Under the pieces are notes generated by a model. The model made no database searches and was not told the DNA's origin. It was given only the letters and a program-made list of their open reading frames with translations. A stretch of 64,000 nt of DNA from Rhytidiadelphus loreus (taxonomy: Eukaryota > Streptophyta > Bryopsida > Hypnales > Hylocomiaceae), in the NCBI GenBank assembly GCA_947034895.1, contig OX344761.1:84519447-84583446 (forward strand). The letters run 5' to 3'. The translations under genes were made by a program, and so were the position numbers. Shown piece by piece: positions 50,833 to 64,000 of this stretch (the stretch's first letter is position 1; each line of letters begins with the position of its first letter).

Positions 50833-50840
50833 GAAATAGT

Positions 50841-51574
50841 CTAAGGTTTAGGTCTACATGTTACAAATTCAAAAAGAATGAGGTTGACTATAGAAACAAA
50901 CTTGAACTTTGGCACAACTTTCATTACAATGAATTTATAAAATAATGAAGGGATAATGAAGGGACAATGAAGGGATAATGAGTTTGAAAATTTTGACCGC
51001 ATAGATTGCAAAATATTTGTATTTAAAGAAAAAAAGAAGTTCTTCCGCACATTGCGGGAATAGACTATTTGACTTTAAACCTTCTTAAATTAAATTTTTT
51101 GCACTACAATTTTTTGAGCTATAAATCTTTGTTGTGGGGAATTGAGTTGAGAGTCGAGGGGGGGGGGGGAGGATTTCAAAAAAACTTAATTTTTATCCTT
51201 TAAAAAATTATTAAGTAGAAGTAGGTATGAGATAGAAGAATTTTTTTAATATTTAATATCTCTATAATGAAATTAAAACACACTAATCCCAATGGTGAGA
51301 TTGTTATAAGAAGTAAACTAAAACATATGGAACTTTTTTTTGTTTTAAATTGTAAAAATTGCATTCAAAAATGAATCCTACAAGTTATTATTTCAAGAAG
51401 ATGCTCTAATTGCCAGAAAAACAAGATTGTCCATAAGTTTCTCATAACAAATCCAAATAGAATGAATCAAAGCTTTTCATATAGAAAAAAAATATAATCT
51501 ATATGAAAAGCTTTGATTCATTCTATTTTCTTTTCATTATATTTCAGAAGGAACAATGGTCCTTTAGGGGTTAA
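50841..51574. mobile_element. Paralogous TTAA-type MITE, one end eroded
   Basis: Right end, inverted, TTAACCCCTAAAGGACCATT at 51574. It corresponds to 14497-15081 plus 18096-18396. It carries a run of 13-bp repeats (GGGATAATGAA type, 50947-50985) and the palindrome at 51456-51527. Confidence 0.7.
51456..51527. repeat. Perfect 30-bp inverted repeat
   Basis: Arms 51456-51485 and 51498-51527 are exact reverse complements (AATAGAATGAATCAAAGCTT plus ten more bases), separated by 12 bases of A/T. The paralogue near 14760 has only the first arm. Confidence 0.95.
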
Positions 51575-52463
51575 AGAACACAAGGATCCAAGTTGTATGT
51601 CGAAAGATATGCCTCCTCAAAATTGGTAGTGTTACGATTGCAAACTCTAAGTGTGGGACGTGAAAATAGAGGTTTCGGAAGGAATCCCTTATCTAAGTAT
51701 AACATGTCATATATCATTGCAAGCTAAGAAGATAAGGATTCGAGAATACTAATGTTAAAGAAGAGTTTAGGTATGAACTAGAAGTTATAGGCAAATAAAG
51801 AGAGTAGAATCTACAAGAACTACATCACCAATGGACTTAGGCCTTTAAATGTCATATTTGATTGTACATTTTATTTCCAAAATCAATAGGTTTTCACATT
51901 CTTTCAAATTACGTGTTAATATGGATGTTGTCATTGTCAAGTGTTAATAGTAATATAGGTGCTTATAACATTTATGTCATTTCTTTTAGGTATATTTGGT
52001 AGTTGCAACACAAGTGAAAAGCCACTTGGTATGGTCCTATTGACTCGCGGTGGACTAGAGTCTTGCGATAGGTTGGTATTCATGCCATTGTCAAGCCTTC
52101 TGTGACATCCATTGTGATGCATGATCTTGTAAACCATCCAAATGAAATATAGTTCAATGCATTTTGGTTTGGATTACAAGTGAATTCCACCTTGCATGTG
52201 TATTTAATTTGGATGAAACAATAGGAGTGTTTAGATACCAAAAAGTTAATAGTTCATTATTGTTGTGATTACTTACATTTTGGCACTTGTTGACATGATA
52301 TGATCTTAGTAGAATGTGATTGTGCACGACATGTGGTAACACATTTGAGAAAACTACTATGAATTCACTGACTCAATACTCCCAAATAAGAAATAAAGAT
52401 TAAAAGAGAACAACACACAAATCTTAGCAACACTTGCAATCCATATAACCAAATCATATAAAT
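51575..52463. other. PNL2 downstream flank with intact E target site
   Basis: Paralogous to 13983-14496 (inverted) joined to 25302-25680. The uninterrupted junction is near 52089-52096, so this is the empty site for E. No gene recognised. Confidence 0.75.
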
Positions 52464-52620
52464 AGTCAATTTCGTTAAAATGGCGGTATTCCAGTGTAAT
52501 GGCACCACATTCCTTTAAAATGGCATTGAATATGTTAGAAAATAACACTACATTCCGGGAAAATGGCAAAATGTGTATCAAAAATGGCAAAAAAATGCCT
52601 CCATTTTAACAAAATTGACT
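52464..52620. mobile_element. 157-bp hAT-like MITE
   Basis: Terminal inverted repeats start AGTCAATTTCGTTAAAATGG and, inverted, AGTCAATTTTGTTAAAATGG. Flanked by the perfect 8-bp duplication ATATAAAT (52456-52463 and 52621-52628). Missing from the PNL1 unit near 25674. Confidence 0.9.
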
Positions 52621-52722
52621 ATATAAATAATCCTCAATACCTTGCAACAAATTGTTTATACAATCTAAAGTTTAGCTACATACTATGCATGAAAACTTCA
52701 TGCAAACTACTATTGTAATTTA

Positions 52723-55700
52723 TCATTGGCTTGGGTTTTCCAATGATAGCTTCAATTCAATAAAACACTCCATGCACAAGTCATAGTCAATTCTATAAGT
52801 ACCTTTTGCCTTCATGCAAGGCCCAACTATGGGGGACACCTTGCATACATCACAAAACACCTTGTGATAATCACCTTCACGGCGAAAATATTTGCCTTCA
52901 AGACTACCCAAAGAAGTTGGTGGGGACATCTCAACCAACATATAGGGTTCCAAGTTTGGACAATTATTCCAAGAAAGTGACCGTAATGAAGGTATCCATC
53001 CCAAATTCTTTGGTAAAGAACTCAACAAAATACACCCATCTAAATTGAGTTCAATCAAGTCTGATAACTTCTCCACTTCCTCTAGCAATGCCACCAAGCT
53101 CAAACATCCATTCAATTTGAGAGTGGTCAAGGAAGTCAACTTCCCAACCTCCTTTGGCAATGCCACCAAGCTTGAACATCCACTCAAATCAAGAGTGGTC
53201 AACGAAGTTAAGTTCTCCACTTCCTTTAGCAATGCAGATAAACTTGAGCATCCATTCAATTTGAGGGTGGTCAAGGAAGTCAAGTTTCCTACTTCCTTTG
53301 GCAATTCTACCAAGCTTGAACACCCACTCAAATCAAGAGTGGTCAAAGAAGTCAAGTTTTCTACTTCTTTTGGCAAGGCCACCAAGTTGGAACATCCTTC
53401 CAAATAGAGAGTTGTCAAGGAAGACAAATTCCACACTTCCTTGGATGATATGGCCATGCTTGAACACCCACCCAATTTAAGAGTGGTCACGGAAGAAAAA
53501 TTCTCCACTTCCTTTGGCAAGTCCGCCAAGCTCAAACATCCAAAAAAATTGATAGTGGTCAAAGAAGACAAATTCCAAACTTCCTCTGGCAATGCGGTCA
53601 AGCTTGAACACCCACCCAAATTGAGAGTGGTCAAAGAAGTCAAATTCCCCACTTTCTTTGGCAAGGCCGCCAAATTTGAACACCAGTCCAAATTGAGAGT
53701 GGTCAAGGAAGACATGTTCCCTACTTCATTGGGCAAGGCTACCAAGCTTGAACACCTAGACAATTCAAGAGTGGTTAAAGAAGTCAAATTCCCCAATTCT
53801 TTTGGTAAGGCTGCCAAACTTGAACACCCACCCATTTTAAGAGTGGTTAAAGAAGTCAAATTCCCCAATTCTTTTGGTAAGGCTGCCAAACTTGAACACC
53901 CACCCATTTTAAGAGTGGATAAGGAAGACATGTTCCCCACTTCCTTTGGCAATGATGCCAACCTTGAACACTCATCTAAATAGAAAGTAATCAAGGAAAA
54001 TAAGTTCTCCACTTCTTTTGGCAAAGCTTCCAAGCTTGAACACCTATTCAAGTCTAGAGTGGTCAAAGAAGACAAATTTCCCACTTCCATTGGTAGTGCC
54101 ATCAAGCTTGAACATCCACCCAAATAGAAAGAAGTTAAAGAAGACAAGTTCCCTACTTCTTTGGGTAAGGCCGCCAAGCTTGAGCACCCATCCAAAACAA
54201 AAGTAGTCAAGGAAGATAGATTCTCTACTTCCTTTGGCAAGGCTGCCAAACTTGAACACCCATCCAAATAGAAAGTAGTCAAGGAAGACAAGTTCCCCAC
54301 TTCTTTTGGCAATGCCACCAAGCTTGAACACCCATGCAAATAGAAAGTAGTCAAGGAAGACAAGTTCCCCATTTCATTTGGCAATACCATCAAGTTGGAA
54401 CAATCGCTTAAGTTAAGTAAGGTCAAAGAAGACAAATTCCCAACTTCCTTTGGCAATACAACTAAGCTTGAACATCCATCCAAATCAAGAATGGTCAAAG
54501 ACGACAAGTTCCCCACTTCATTTGGCAAGGCTGCCAAGCTTGAACACCCATTCAAATAGAAGGTTGTCAAGGATGACAAATTCCCAACTTCCTTTGGCAA
54601 TGCTACCAAGCTTGAACACTCACCCAAATCGAAAGTAGTCAAGGAAAACAAACTCTCCACTTCTTTTGGCAATGCCACCATGCTCGAACACCCATATAAA
54701 TCGAGAGTGATTAAGGAAGACAAGTTCCCAACTTCCTTTGGCAATGCTGCCAAGTGAGAGCAAGAATTGACCCTTAGTCTCAACAAGGTATGTCTTGATG
54801 CAAATTTGTTTGGTAATTCCTCAAGGAACCCAAGCCCTATTAGATCTAGAATTTTCAGTGAAGCATGAGTACTACAAAGATCAAATAGTCTCTTTTGCAA
54901 AGTAACTGCAATATCTGTTGGAAGTGCATGTGACAATCTACTCGAATTTCTAAAGTTTCCTATTATAATTGCCTCCAATTGAGGACATCGAAAAGCTAGT
55001 CGAAGTAATAAATTCAAATTGTTGACATGCGCTTTAGGAACACCCAAAGCAGTCACCAAAATCAAGACACGAAGCTTTTGAAAATCAAAAACTTTGTCTT
55101 GTTCAATTACAATCCCTTGCCCAGAATTGTCTTGAAGAATCTCAAAGTCATGCTTAATCATAATCCCTTGCCAAGAAATACCTTCAAGAACTTCAACATC
55201 CTGCATTTACAAAAGCTTTCATTAGAATATATTACAATCATATAAAGAAATCTAATGAAAATTTATTTATTTCACATATTTCAAAACTTATGATTCTTCA
55301 CATAATACATTACAAAACATGTACTTTATACCCACTTATCCACTTACACTATTAAAATATTACCTGGCTTGTAAATCCACTTTCTGGAATCATAGATGCC
55401 TTCCAAACTCTTGAACCTTTGGCAATCATTCGTCCCATGTCACGGAGTTGGTCATGCATTTCTAGAATGGCACCATCTTCATTGACCTTCAACAATGACA
55501 TATCAATCAATCTTTCCAATTCATCCACTGGAAGGATGCCATCTTTCGCCCACATACACAAGAGCGTCTCTTTTGATATGCTAGATGGATATACATCTCG
55601 ACAAAAGAAACAAGCCACATCCAAAAACATATTCTTTTCAATATCATTGTTCAATCCATCATAGCTAATTCTCAAGGTGTTCCAAATTTCTTTATCACCC

Positions 55701-58700
55701 TCTAAATTCCCTCCTCTTGCCATCCTTCGTAATGCTCGTTCCCAACTCCGCAACCTCTTTTTATTGTGGAGAAATGCACCCATCACTTTCAAGCTCAAAG
55801 GCAAGCCATTGCAAGCTTTCACAACATGCTTGCGTAAGTCTTCAAAGTGTAGTGGTAAAGGAGCTACACCCCAAGAAAGGTGAGTGGTGAAAAGCGTTGT
55901 TGCTGCCTTTTCATCCAAGATTTCAACCTCCAACCTTCCCTCAATGCCCACAAATGATTTTATTGTGCTCCAATTGCGTGTTGTGAGAATTATTGTCGTA
56001 CCCTTGCTAGCTTGTACAATGTTGGGAGGCACAATATCACGCACTTGATCTTCATCCTTAACATCATCCAATATTAAAAGAACCTTTTTTGTAACCAACA
56101 GCTCTTCTATCATTTTTTGGGCTTTTTCCAAATCCTTGTGGTACTGATCTTTTCCAAGTTCCGGTAAACACTCTTTCATCTTCATTTGGACATCTTCCAA
56201 ATTCTTCGATTTCTTTTCATTCTTAAGTTTTGGTAATATCTCAGACAATATTATATATAAACTTGAATAATTCTTGCATTTTGGAACAAAGCATGATGCA
56301 TCAAATGTCGAATTTATTCTTGCATCATTAAATATTGCCTTTGCTAATGTGGTCTTGCCAATTCCTCCCATGCCAACAATTCCTATATAATTCATTTCCA
56401 AAAGCTCTTTGGCTTTAGACAATTGATATTCCAAATCAACAAAAACTTCTTTTCGAGGTGCAATTCGCTCATTCACCTACATAAATACAAAAGTCATATT
56501 TGTTAAATCATTTTCAAGCACAAATATAACAATAATTTTTAAACCATAAATGTCAAGTATCAAAGGGAATTACAAAAAGTAAACATCAATATATGAGTTT
56601 TGTAGGCTAGTAATTTCATACCTTTTGCACATGGTCCATGATAGAATTGGAATGTCTTAATATAGAGAATGGACCAAATTGTGGAACCATCTTGCATGAA
56701 TATGTTCCCTTCAAAAAAGATTTCTTTATACTTGTGAGTGTTTCACAAATTTTGGAAAATGTTGGCCGTTGAAGAGGGTCTTGAGACCAACATTCTTGGA
56801 TTAAGTCTGTGAGCTCCTTGCAATTGTTGGGTAGGTCTGGTCGCAAGCTCTTACTACTACTATCATGTGTACCTGAAATTTGATCACGAAATTCTTTTGT
56901 CTCCAAACCAAAATATGGAATTTGCCTAGATAGAATCTCTGAACATATCATGGCAAAGGACCACACATCAGCTCGAAATGGATGCAATGGAATTTTACTT
57001 CCCTTGGTCATTTCGGGGGACATATACCTTGGTGTTCCAATTGTAAATTGTGACGGCTTGGGATTCTCGAGATTGCTACACACCTCCAATTGAGAAGTAC
57101 CGTAATCCATGACCTTGAATATACAATGAGGATCCAAACCCTCCATAGGCATTGAACTTGACAACACATTATCAGGTTTCAAGTCAAGATGAGCAACTTG
57201 CATGTCATGAAGGAAATACACACCCTTTGCAATTTGGTGCATGATGTCAATTGCAACATGATAGGGTAAAGGTCCTTTTGCTTTCTTCAATATGGTAGAC
57301 AAGTTTGAATCCATCAATTCCATCACCAAATGCATCTCACGAGTTTCATCTTTCTCAGGGTTCTCATCCGATCTTTGAAAAATCCCAAAACCAAAACGTT
57401 GAATGAGATTTTTCAATATTTGAAACAAGCTTGATTTCTTCAATTGCATCACCCAATGCATGGCACCAATTTCTTCTTGCTGAGGATTCTCATCAACTTT
57501 TTTGGTAATCCCACAACCCAAAAATTGAACAAGATTTGGATGGCTTAGACCTGCTAAGATGCCAGCTTCTTTTCGAGAATTCAATAGATATTCAAGATCG
57601 CCTTTCAATACTTTTGTAGCACATGGAAGGCCACACCAATTTGATTTGTACACGCTTCCATAAGAACCTTCACCTATTTTTTGGATTAATTTGGGTGGTT
57701 TGAAATCATTGGGAACCTCTAAAGCATTCAAGTCTCCACCATCAACTCGATCCAAATTTCTCAGTCTCAACAATAGATGTTCCACTATTTCGTAATCATC
57801 AGAAACTTGTCCCTCAAGTACAAGTTCAAGCTTTCTCTTAAGATCTTCTCCATCTTCAAGGACTTGTTCATAAGTAACCGCATTAAATTGAATAGGTAGG
57901 ATGTCATTGGATTGGTTTGGATGGTGGAATAAGTACATATCCCTTGCTGTATCATAACAACACTTCAAATCTAAAAGCAACTCACGAAAAGTCTCTTTGT
58001 TTTGAAGTTGAAATACCGCTGAATGGTACCATTGGTCTTGTTTAATGCAATTATTTCCCACAATCTCTACTTTCTTTTGAAGACAACACAATTCTTCAAA
58101 AATAGATTGGAATTTGAGATCCCCAGTAGCACTTGACAACATTTTGTCAATCCCCTTCATGGCTAATATGAGTTTACCAAGAAGATGTATACATTGGTTT
58201 TTATTCAAGACTTTTGTCTTTGGAGATGCTTCCATATCCTTCAAGAATTTCTCAAGACTTGGTATAACATTACACAGTCTTTGACAATGCTCATTTTGCA
58301 CTTGTAAGAAATCCTTTTCTTCCCTGCAAAAGTATTTTATATCTATCGTCAATAAGATATCTTCGTAGGATATAAAAAGAATAATGACCTTGTAACATGC
58401 ATTCTAATAATCAAGCATGTTCTAATGAATAAACATCATTCACCACTATCTAGTAAGAGATTAGTCTATCTTTTGAAATTAGAATATATATATTTATATA
58501 TATTTAGTTTATTCAGGAACATAAATGTTAAAAAACATGACTAATTGCAAAGTTCAAAGAAAATCAAATAGAAATCTATACAAAGTACTTTGTAATTTGA
58601 ACAAGATTGTATTCTAACATGTAGATTTCAATCACCAATACTTAATAATATTTATACTTACCGAGTGGACCATACAAAACCCATGTATTTCCAAAAGCTT

Positions 58701-58744
58701 GCCATTGTGAAGAAGCTTGCCATCCACGTCAAGAAGTGCGCCAT
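52723..58744 (-). CDS. Kinase-NB-ARC-LRR immune receptor with ZZ-like tail (PNL2)
   Basis: Tandem paralogue of PNL1 with the same four exons: 58744-58662, 58323-56622, 56476-55364 and 55200-52723, giving 1791 aa. Exons 1-3 have exactly the same lengths as in PNL1. The 25-residue difference is one LRR unit plus one residue in the tail. The kinase has GEGSYGSVY (closer to the usual G-loop than PNL1's GEGSYASVY), HLDLKPDN and DYG, and the same hinge duplication. NB-ARC motifs GMGGIGKTT, LLILDDV, GLPL and MHD are intact. There are 24 regular LRR units. The ZZ-like tail (52762-52860) reads VFCDVCKVSPIVGPCMKAKG and DYDLCMECF. Intron 2 and most of exon 3 are almost identical to PNL1, while intron 3 and the LRRs differ. 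Appears functional; exon borders are predicted, not tested. Confidence 0.9.
53017..54744 (-). repeat. LRR array of PNL2: 24 units of 72 bp
   Basis: Same 24-residue consensus as in PNL1. Units near the C-terminus match PNL1 one-to-one. The N-terminal half is reshuffled, and two consecutive units (LPKELGNLTSLTTLKMGGCS type) are almost identical, suggesting a recent unit duplication. Confidence 0.95.
57273..57524 (-). repeat. Internal duplication in the PNL2 kinase domain
   Basis: Same two 42-residue segments as in PNL1 (residues 295-336 and 337-378). The duplication is therefore older than the tandem gene duplication. Confidence 0.85.
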
Positions 58745-61700
58745 TTCTTGTACCACATGGAGTAAAATATCAAAATTCTACACTAGATTCAATACAAACC
58801 TAAACAAAACAGTAAAAAATAACATTCAAATATGTAAATATAACAAGGTCCTAAGAATATTTCAATTAACTAATATATTAAAATTTTATTAAAGAGTTGT
58901 ATTACACCTATCAAGCAATTTCTATACAAATCATACAATAAAATAAAGACAAAAGATACTACTGTCATACGCAATATTCGTCAATATTACAAGAACAATC
59001 TTAATATAATGAACATACACTAATGATCATCTGTGATTTGAATGTCATTTCAATATATAAATGCTAGAAAGTGCAAATAAACACCATACATGTGGAATAC
59101 ATGACAAATATATTTGACATATTAGAGGTACAAAACTAAATCAAATTGGAAGTTTTGTAGATCGTTAATCCCCAATATGTACAAAAATAAATGTTTGTCA
59201 CTACTATATATATAGTTCAATTTATGCACCCTCTATTATTCAAATCTCAAAAAAGAAAAGCTACAAAAGTAATAACTAAAATTTGTTTCCCAAAATTTCA
59301 CTACATGATTGAAATTTTGAAACACACAACAATGGATGGTGGAAATTGCCTTCTGAAATATGACAAAGAAGTAAGCCTTAATCATGAAATTTGTAGTATA
59401 AGATGCTCTTGATCAAAATCATACCTCCAAATCTTAAATACCATATTTATTTTCCAACATCCAAAAATCCTTATCCAATTCTAATGTAATAAGATTATTT
59501 TCAACTTTACTCTCATAAAGCACTAAATAGCATCAACATTGTTTCTTTGGAATAAATATTCTTTCCATAGTTTTTGTTTAATTTATAACCATACTAACAT
59601 ACTTCATGTTGATGACAATATGATATCTAGTATATTTTCTAATATTCTCTATCCTTTTGTTGTCTTCACTACATTGAAGAATATTTGGAAGCATGTAATT
59701 CTATTTGTCCTGATTTGTCAAATCTAGAGAAATTTCACCAGTAGAAATAATACATTAGTCATATCATAATAGCTAATTTAGATTTTCTTTAAAAGTGACT
59801 CTATTAAAAATTTTAACCCAAGCATAAACTTCTAGAGACGTGTGGGATATAATTACTTTTAGTTTAGAAAGCCAATATAGCTTTTTGCTTTCAACAAACA
59901 AGTGGCTTGCTCTCTTTAAATTAATCAGAAATTAATGACTTTTTATTCCAAAATGGCAAATGCTTCACTAAAGATATTTGAGGATGAAAATTCCTTGAAC
60001 ATGTAAAGAAGGCTAAAGAAGTTTAGTATTTTATTTTGTTGGTTGCATTTGCGTTGATGTTTTAATGATCAAAGTGAACATGATGGCAATTAATGTTATA
60101 AGATAATGTCTCCCAATTGAAAGGCCAAACCTATTTCATTCCCTACTCTAAGAAGGTCAGATATCCTAAACAAAGGTGCATACTAGATTCGACAATGGAC
60201 CAATAACAAACGTCACAAGGTAGGGATACTTCTAAAACTTATCAATCTTACTTCAAAAATCTATAAAGTAGGTAGGATGCAACTTCTATTTGTATTTTGT
60301 TATAATATTAGCATTATTATAAATATACCTCAAGCCACATGTGAACACATGCTCAAAATCAAACCCTAGTTACAAGTAAATCATTCAAAAAAATCCACAA
60401 AAGAACCAAGTTGGATGAAAATACATGAACCAATTACAATACAAAAGGAGCTATAGATTCATTTCATGCATTATGTCTATTAATTCAATATGAACATGAA
60501 ATTTCACTCAAATCTAGTGTTAATTATAATATTGGCCTATATCCAATTCTAGTTGTAATAACTCACAATACAATTTACATATGCATATTATAAGAGGATT
60601 TAAGATTTCAAGGCAATTTCAAGATAAAACATGGTACTTTTGAGATAATTCAAGATGATTCCTCCACCTAATTTACAATACTAATTAATATTCTTGTACA
60701 CAATGATGACCTCCATTAGACCTCTACTATTGCCTTTCTCCACTATCATATATGCACCAAAAAGTGACACTCCAAAGATTTATTGAAATCCAAATGATAT
60801 AAAATTTCTTCAAATCAAAACAAAAATCGACACCTTTCCGAAGGCAATATTTTGTAGTATACAAAAGGAATTAAACTTTATTGGTTACTAACACCAATTA
60901 AACAAACAAATTTTCAAGTGGAACATTTAGATACATATTGCAATTGGTTGTATCAAATTTATCTACCATATACAACATTCTCCACCCCCAATCTCACAAT
61001 TTTGCAACAAATGAATTTCAACTTTACAATTTCAAATGTTAAACCATATTTTTGGAAAAGATTACAAATGCAATGCTTCACAGAGTGTTTGGGGGTCTTA
61101 GCTTACCTTGTATATAATAGGATTTTCAATCTCAAGCCACTTCAAAGAGCACTTGGCATGTCACTCCTTTGTAGTTGATTAACTTTTCCAATCCCCTCTC
61201 CTTCTTTGCAAAGACTTTATGTAGGTCAATAATATATTGAAAAGAGATGTAAAGAATTTCGAGGGAGTATTCCAACATAGACCACTATTCCTCAATGCAT
61301 GAAATCATTGAATTGCAACAAAATCTCCAAAAGTAACATTCCTCAAAATGAATGAATGCTTCTAGATGAAAAAAATAACTTGATTCATATTTCATCCACA
61401 TCCATAGAGATAAATTGTTGCACCATGAGTGATCTAAAATATAAACAAACTATGAAGTCCCATTGTCCCCTTTGCTCTTCCCAAGAATTCATAGCCAAAT
61501 GTATCCAAAGCTCATCAATATCCACATTTTTGCCCCACTATTCTAGTGAGAGGTATAAATCCTCCATCTTTGTAATCATTCCCAAGTTTGTTCATCCCTA
61601 CAACATTGCAACCATTCATTCATTGAGTCAAATTCTTGCACCAATATGTCAATCATCACATATTGTGGGACTTAGTGTGAGACACATTATATTTAGTATA

Positions 61701-61959
61701 TTCACCCATGAAAGAACATTGACCCTCTATTGATAGGTTTGTGTAGGACATCAACACATAGACAATGTATTCCAACTCAAGTACGACCCTTAAAGTTATT
61801 GTACACTTGCAAGCAAAATCCAATTGTAGGCTACTAAACCTAATTGCAACACAAAAGCCAAACACAAGACCCAAGCACAAGAGCCTACCAAACCTACAAA
61901 GACCTATAAAAGCACTTTCGAGATGCAAAAGTCACTCACATAGCTGAAAACAACAAATT
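58745..61959. other. PNL2 upstream region
   Basis: Co-linear with 31902-35159. No separate gene recognised; it probably holds promoter and 5' UTR sequence. Confidence 0.5.
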
Positions 61960-63480
61960 AAGACGTGCTGAAATGCTTGTTCGCTTGCTACCACAACGCA
62001 ACCAAATCTGAAGCACTATGGTCAAGAGAACCACACTTAGTCTCACACTTACAATGCATTCCTCAGTGCACATACCTTACTGTCGTGAGGATCCAAGGCC
62101 ATCTAGGGTTGTTTTCTTTGGCTTGTAAGACACTCCAGCGACAAAATGACGCAGCAGAGAGAAACTTGAAAGGCAAAAACAACGTAACATGCATGATAGC
62201 AGTGCCTCGTGTTATCCTCCTTGAGTGCATAAGCTCACAGGACGTAGCTGCGGAGACGCCATAGCTCGAAAACTGCCAACAAGCAGGTGCAAAAAGGAAC
62301 GCAGAGAGGGCACGAGTAGAAAGTGGTAGAGGCTAGGATCCGGGGGAGACGATGAGGAGCCGACCGGAGCCCAGTCCGAGGGCGGGATAGCTGTGGCCAG
62401 GAGTGGCAAACTGGCAGTAATGGAATGGATGTGGGGCCAGGTTGCAGCCGCCCAACGTGAAGAAGAATTTCTGGACGACGTGTAGAAGAGGAATGTCAAC
62501 GAACGGCGACGACGGCGCAAACCAACGAGAAGAGCTTCCCCAAGCGACGTTCACCGATCTACACCGCTCAGATCTGCCATCTTAGATCATTAGTCAAAGA
62601 CTCCAGCGATGATTGAAATGAAACAACAGAGAAGACAGCAGGCTCCCACGAAAGCTAAGAACACAAGGGACCATAGTCTGGATCTCCATTGAAGCAAAAT
62701 GACTGAAACGAACACGGACACAAACGTGGAACCAAACTCCCGACATTTAGAGCTCAAGATCCCAACCAAACAATCCACCTCGTGGTATCGTGCAGCTTCT
62801 TCAATGAATGAGGACACAACCCCAAGAGTATGAAACTTACAAAGCTAGAGTATGTTCCCAGATGCCGACTGAGGCAGCGAATAGTAAGCAGGAGCGACGA
62901 GAGCGTGAACATGCACGTGGAGATGTTCGGACGAAGTAGCTTCGGAGGCATAAAAGCTTGACAAAGATCTTTAAGGCAGAAGCACCCAGAGTGGGACGAG
63001 CAGGATCATTGTAGAGTTCGACAATGGAGAGAGCGCCATAGCCAGTCCTTGTGAAGGAGCCAGGCACAGGGGTGTAGAACTGTAGCACTGGCCAAGTCGT
63101 GGCCATGCCATGAGAACGTGCGTAGTCCGTCCGTGGGACCTACTTGCGTGCAGCGCCAGCCTACCGCACGTGAAGAATACTATTTTATGGAGACTTTGGT
63201 GAGGATGAGGACCGTTGTCAATGCTCGAGATCCGCGTCTGGAAATGCTTGGCCAAGTTGCTGGATTCCACACTATCCACAGGATGGGTCGCACGTCAGTA
63301 CCCCGTCAGCGAGCAAAAGTTTTTGTTCGAAGCCTTTCCAAATGGCTGTGGCTGTGGCTGGGCCACCCCTGTTTTGTTGGGGATTACTGTAAAGCTCAAA
63401 AAAATCCTGAGGGGGAAAGCTGGAACTTGGTACAGTACTTACCACCAGATTCGTTTCTTGCACCAAAAGTGTTCAGTTGG
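61960..63480. other. GC-rich block upstream of PNL2
   Basis: Paralogue of 35160-36560. The minus-strand frame 63279-62971 (102 codons) aligns over its length with 36456-36172. Function unknown. Confidence 0.4.
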
Positions 63481-64000
63481 TTGAATCCAAAGCAGTGGTA
63501 ACATAAGGTAGTTAGAGCAGGGCTTTTCTTTTTTCATTTTTTATGCAGTGGCAAAGTGGCGATATAAAATGTTATGCAAGACACTAAATCCTCCATTCAA
63601 AGTGGGACCAATAGGGTGAAAACGCAGGTTCTGCAGCTGAAAACACTTCCATGCGCGGATAGAGGGATTGTTTGCCGAGAGCACACATTGCAAACGCTCT
63701 AAGGTGGAAGTGCCTTAAACTAACTTGAACCATAAATCAATCTTGAAATTATACAAACACAAGGAGTCCTGGATGTTCTAATTGTGTACATAATTGTACT
63801 AAACAATTTAAGATACATCTTAAATATTTTTTTCAAAACCTCAAAGTATATTCATACAGATTAAGAAGTTTGCAAAGAAAAATTTGGAAATTTGTGATTT
63901 TCAATCATCAGTGTGTTGAAAATAGTTTCATGTGTTGATTGTACACGATTTTGGTGAAGCATTGTATTTTTATGAGTTTCAGCCATATTGGCGATGGGCA
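63481..64000. other. End of window, still inside the duplicated unit
   Basis: No gene. It matches 37820-37860, 41272-41515 and 42605-42665 of the other copy in order, without the two MITEs present there. Confidence 0.6.

Larger units (their letters stand above)
52097..64000. repeat. Segmental duplication, copy 2 (holds PNL2), runs off the window
   Basis: Co-linear with 25302-42665. The last 56 bases still match the other copy (42605-42665), so the duplicated unit continues beyond the right edge. Confidence 0.85.

Overview
The window looks like nuclear DNA of a land plant, most likely a moss. It is AT-rich, genes carry short spliceosomal introns, and the protein fragments are plant types (threonine synthase, SUF4-like zinc finger, SGR2-like DDHD protein). 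Two intact genes encode kinase-NB-ARC-LRR proteins; this 'PNL' class of immune receptor was described from the moss Physcomitrium (Physcomitrella). The species assignment is inference.

Layout. 1-8.9 kb: a graveyard of host gene fragments (a NOL6/UTP22 exon, two SUF4-like exons and a second broken SUF4-like exon copy, and the first exons of an SGR2-like gene with an internal stop). 8.9-25.3 kb: two almost identical 5.1-5.2 kb copies of one transposon, here called E, in opposite orientation. They flank 6.1 kb holding a decayed Ty1/copia element, MITE pieces and a displaced stretch of host flank. Flanking sequence shows that this spacer was inverted by recombination between the two E copies. 25.3-31.9 kb: the first kinase-NB-ARC-LRR gene (PNL1, minus strand, four exons, 1816 aa). 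31.9-50.8 kb: gene-poor DNA with several TTAA-flanked MITEs, a GC-rich block, and a threonine synthase exon with a 1-nt frameshift (46.9-48.0 kb). 50.8-64 kb: a second copy of the PNL unit, with PNL2 (1791 aa), its upstream DNA and the GC-rich block, running off the right edge.

The two PNL proteins share one domain order: a short Met/aromatic-rich N-terminal exon, a helical region, a non-RD protein kinase with an internal duplication of its hinge region, an NB-ARC with intact P-loop, kinase-2, GLPL and MHD motifs, 24-25 nearly identical 24-residue leucine-rich repeats, and a C-terminal ZZ-type zinc-finger-like module that keeps only one of the two zinc sites. The ZZ-like tail and the kinase hinge duplication are the features I would follow up first. 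The paralogues differ by one whole LRR unit and by a mosaic of identical and diverged tracts that suggests gene conversion.

Other structure that can be read directly: a 6-bp target duplication around E with an empty site in the paralogous copy, a 157-bp MITE with an 8-bp target duplication present only near PNL2, a 30-bp perfect palindrome created in one copy only, and a copia relic whose stops fall mostly at expected Trp codons.
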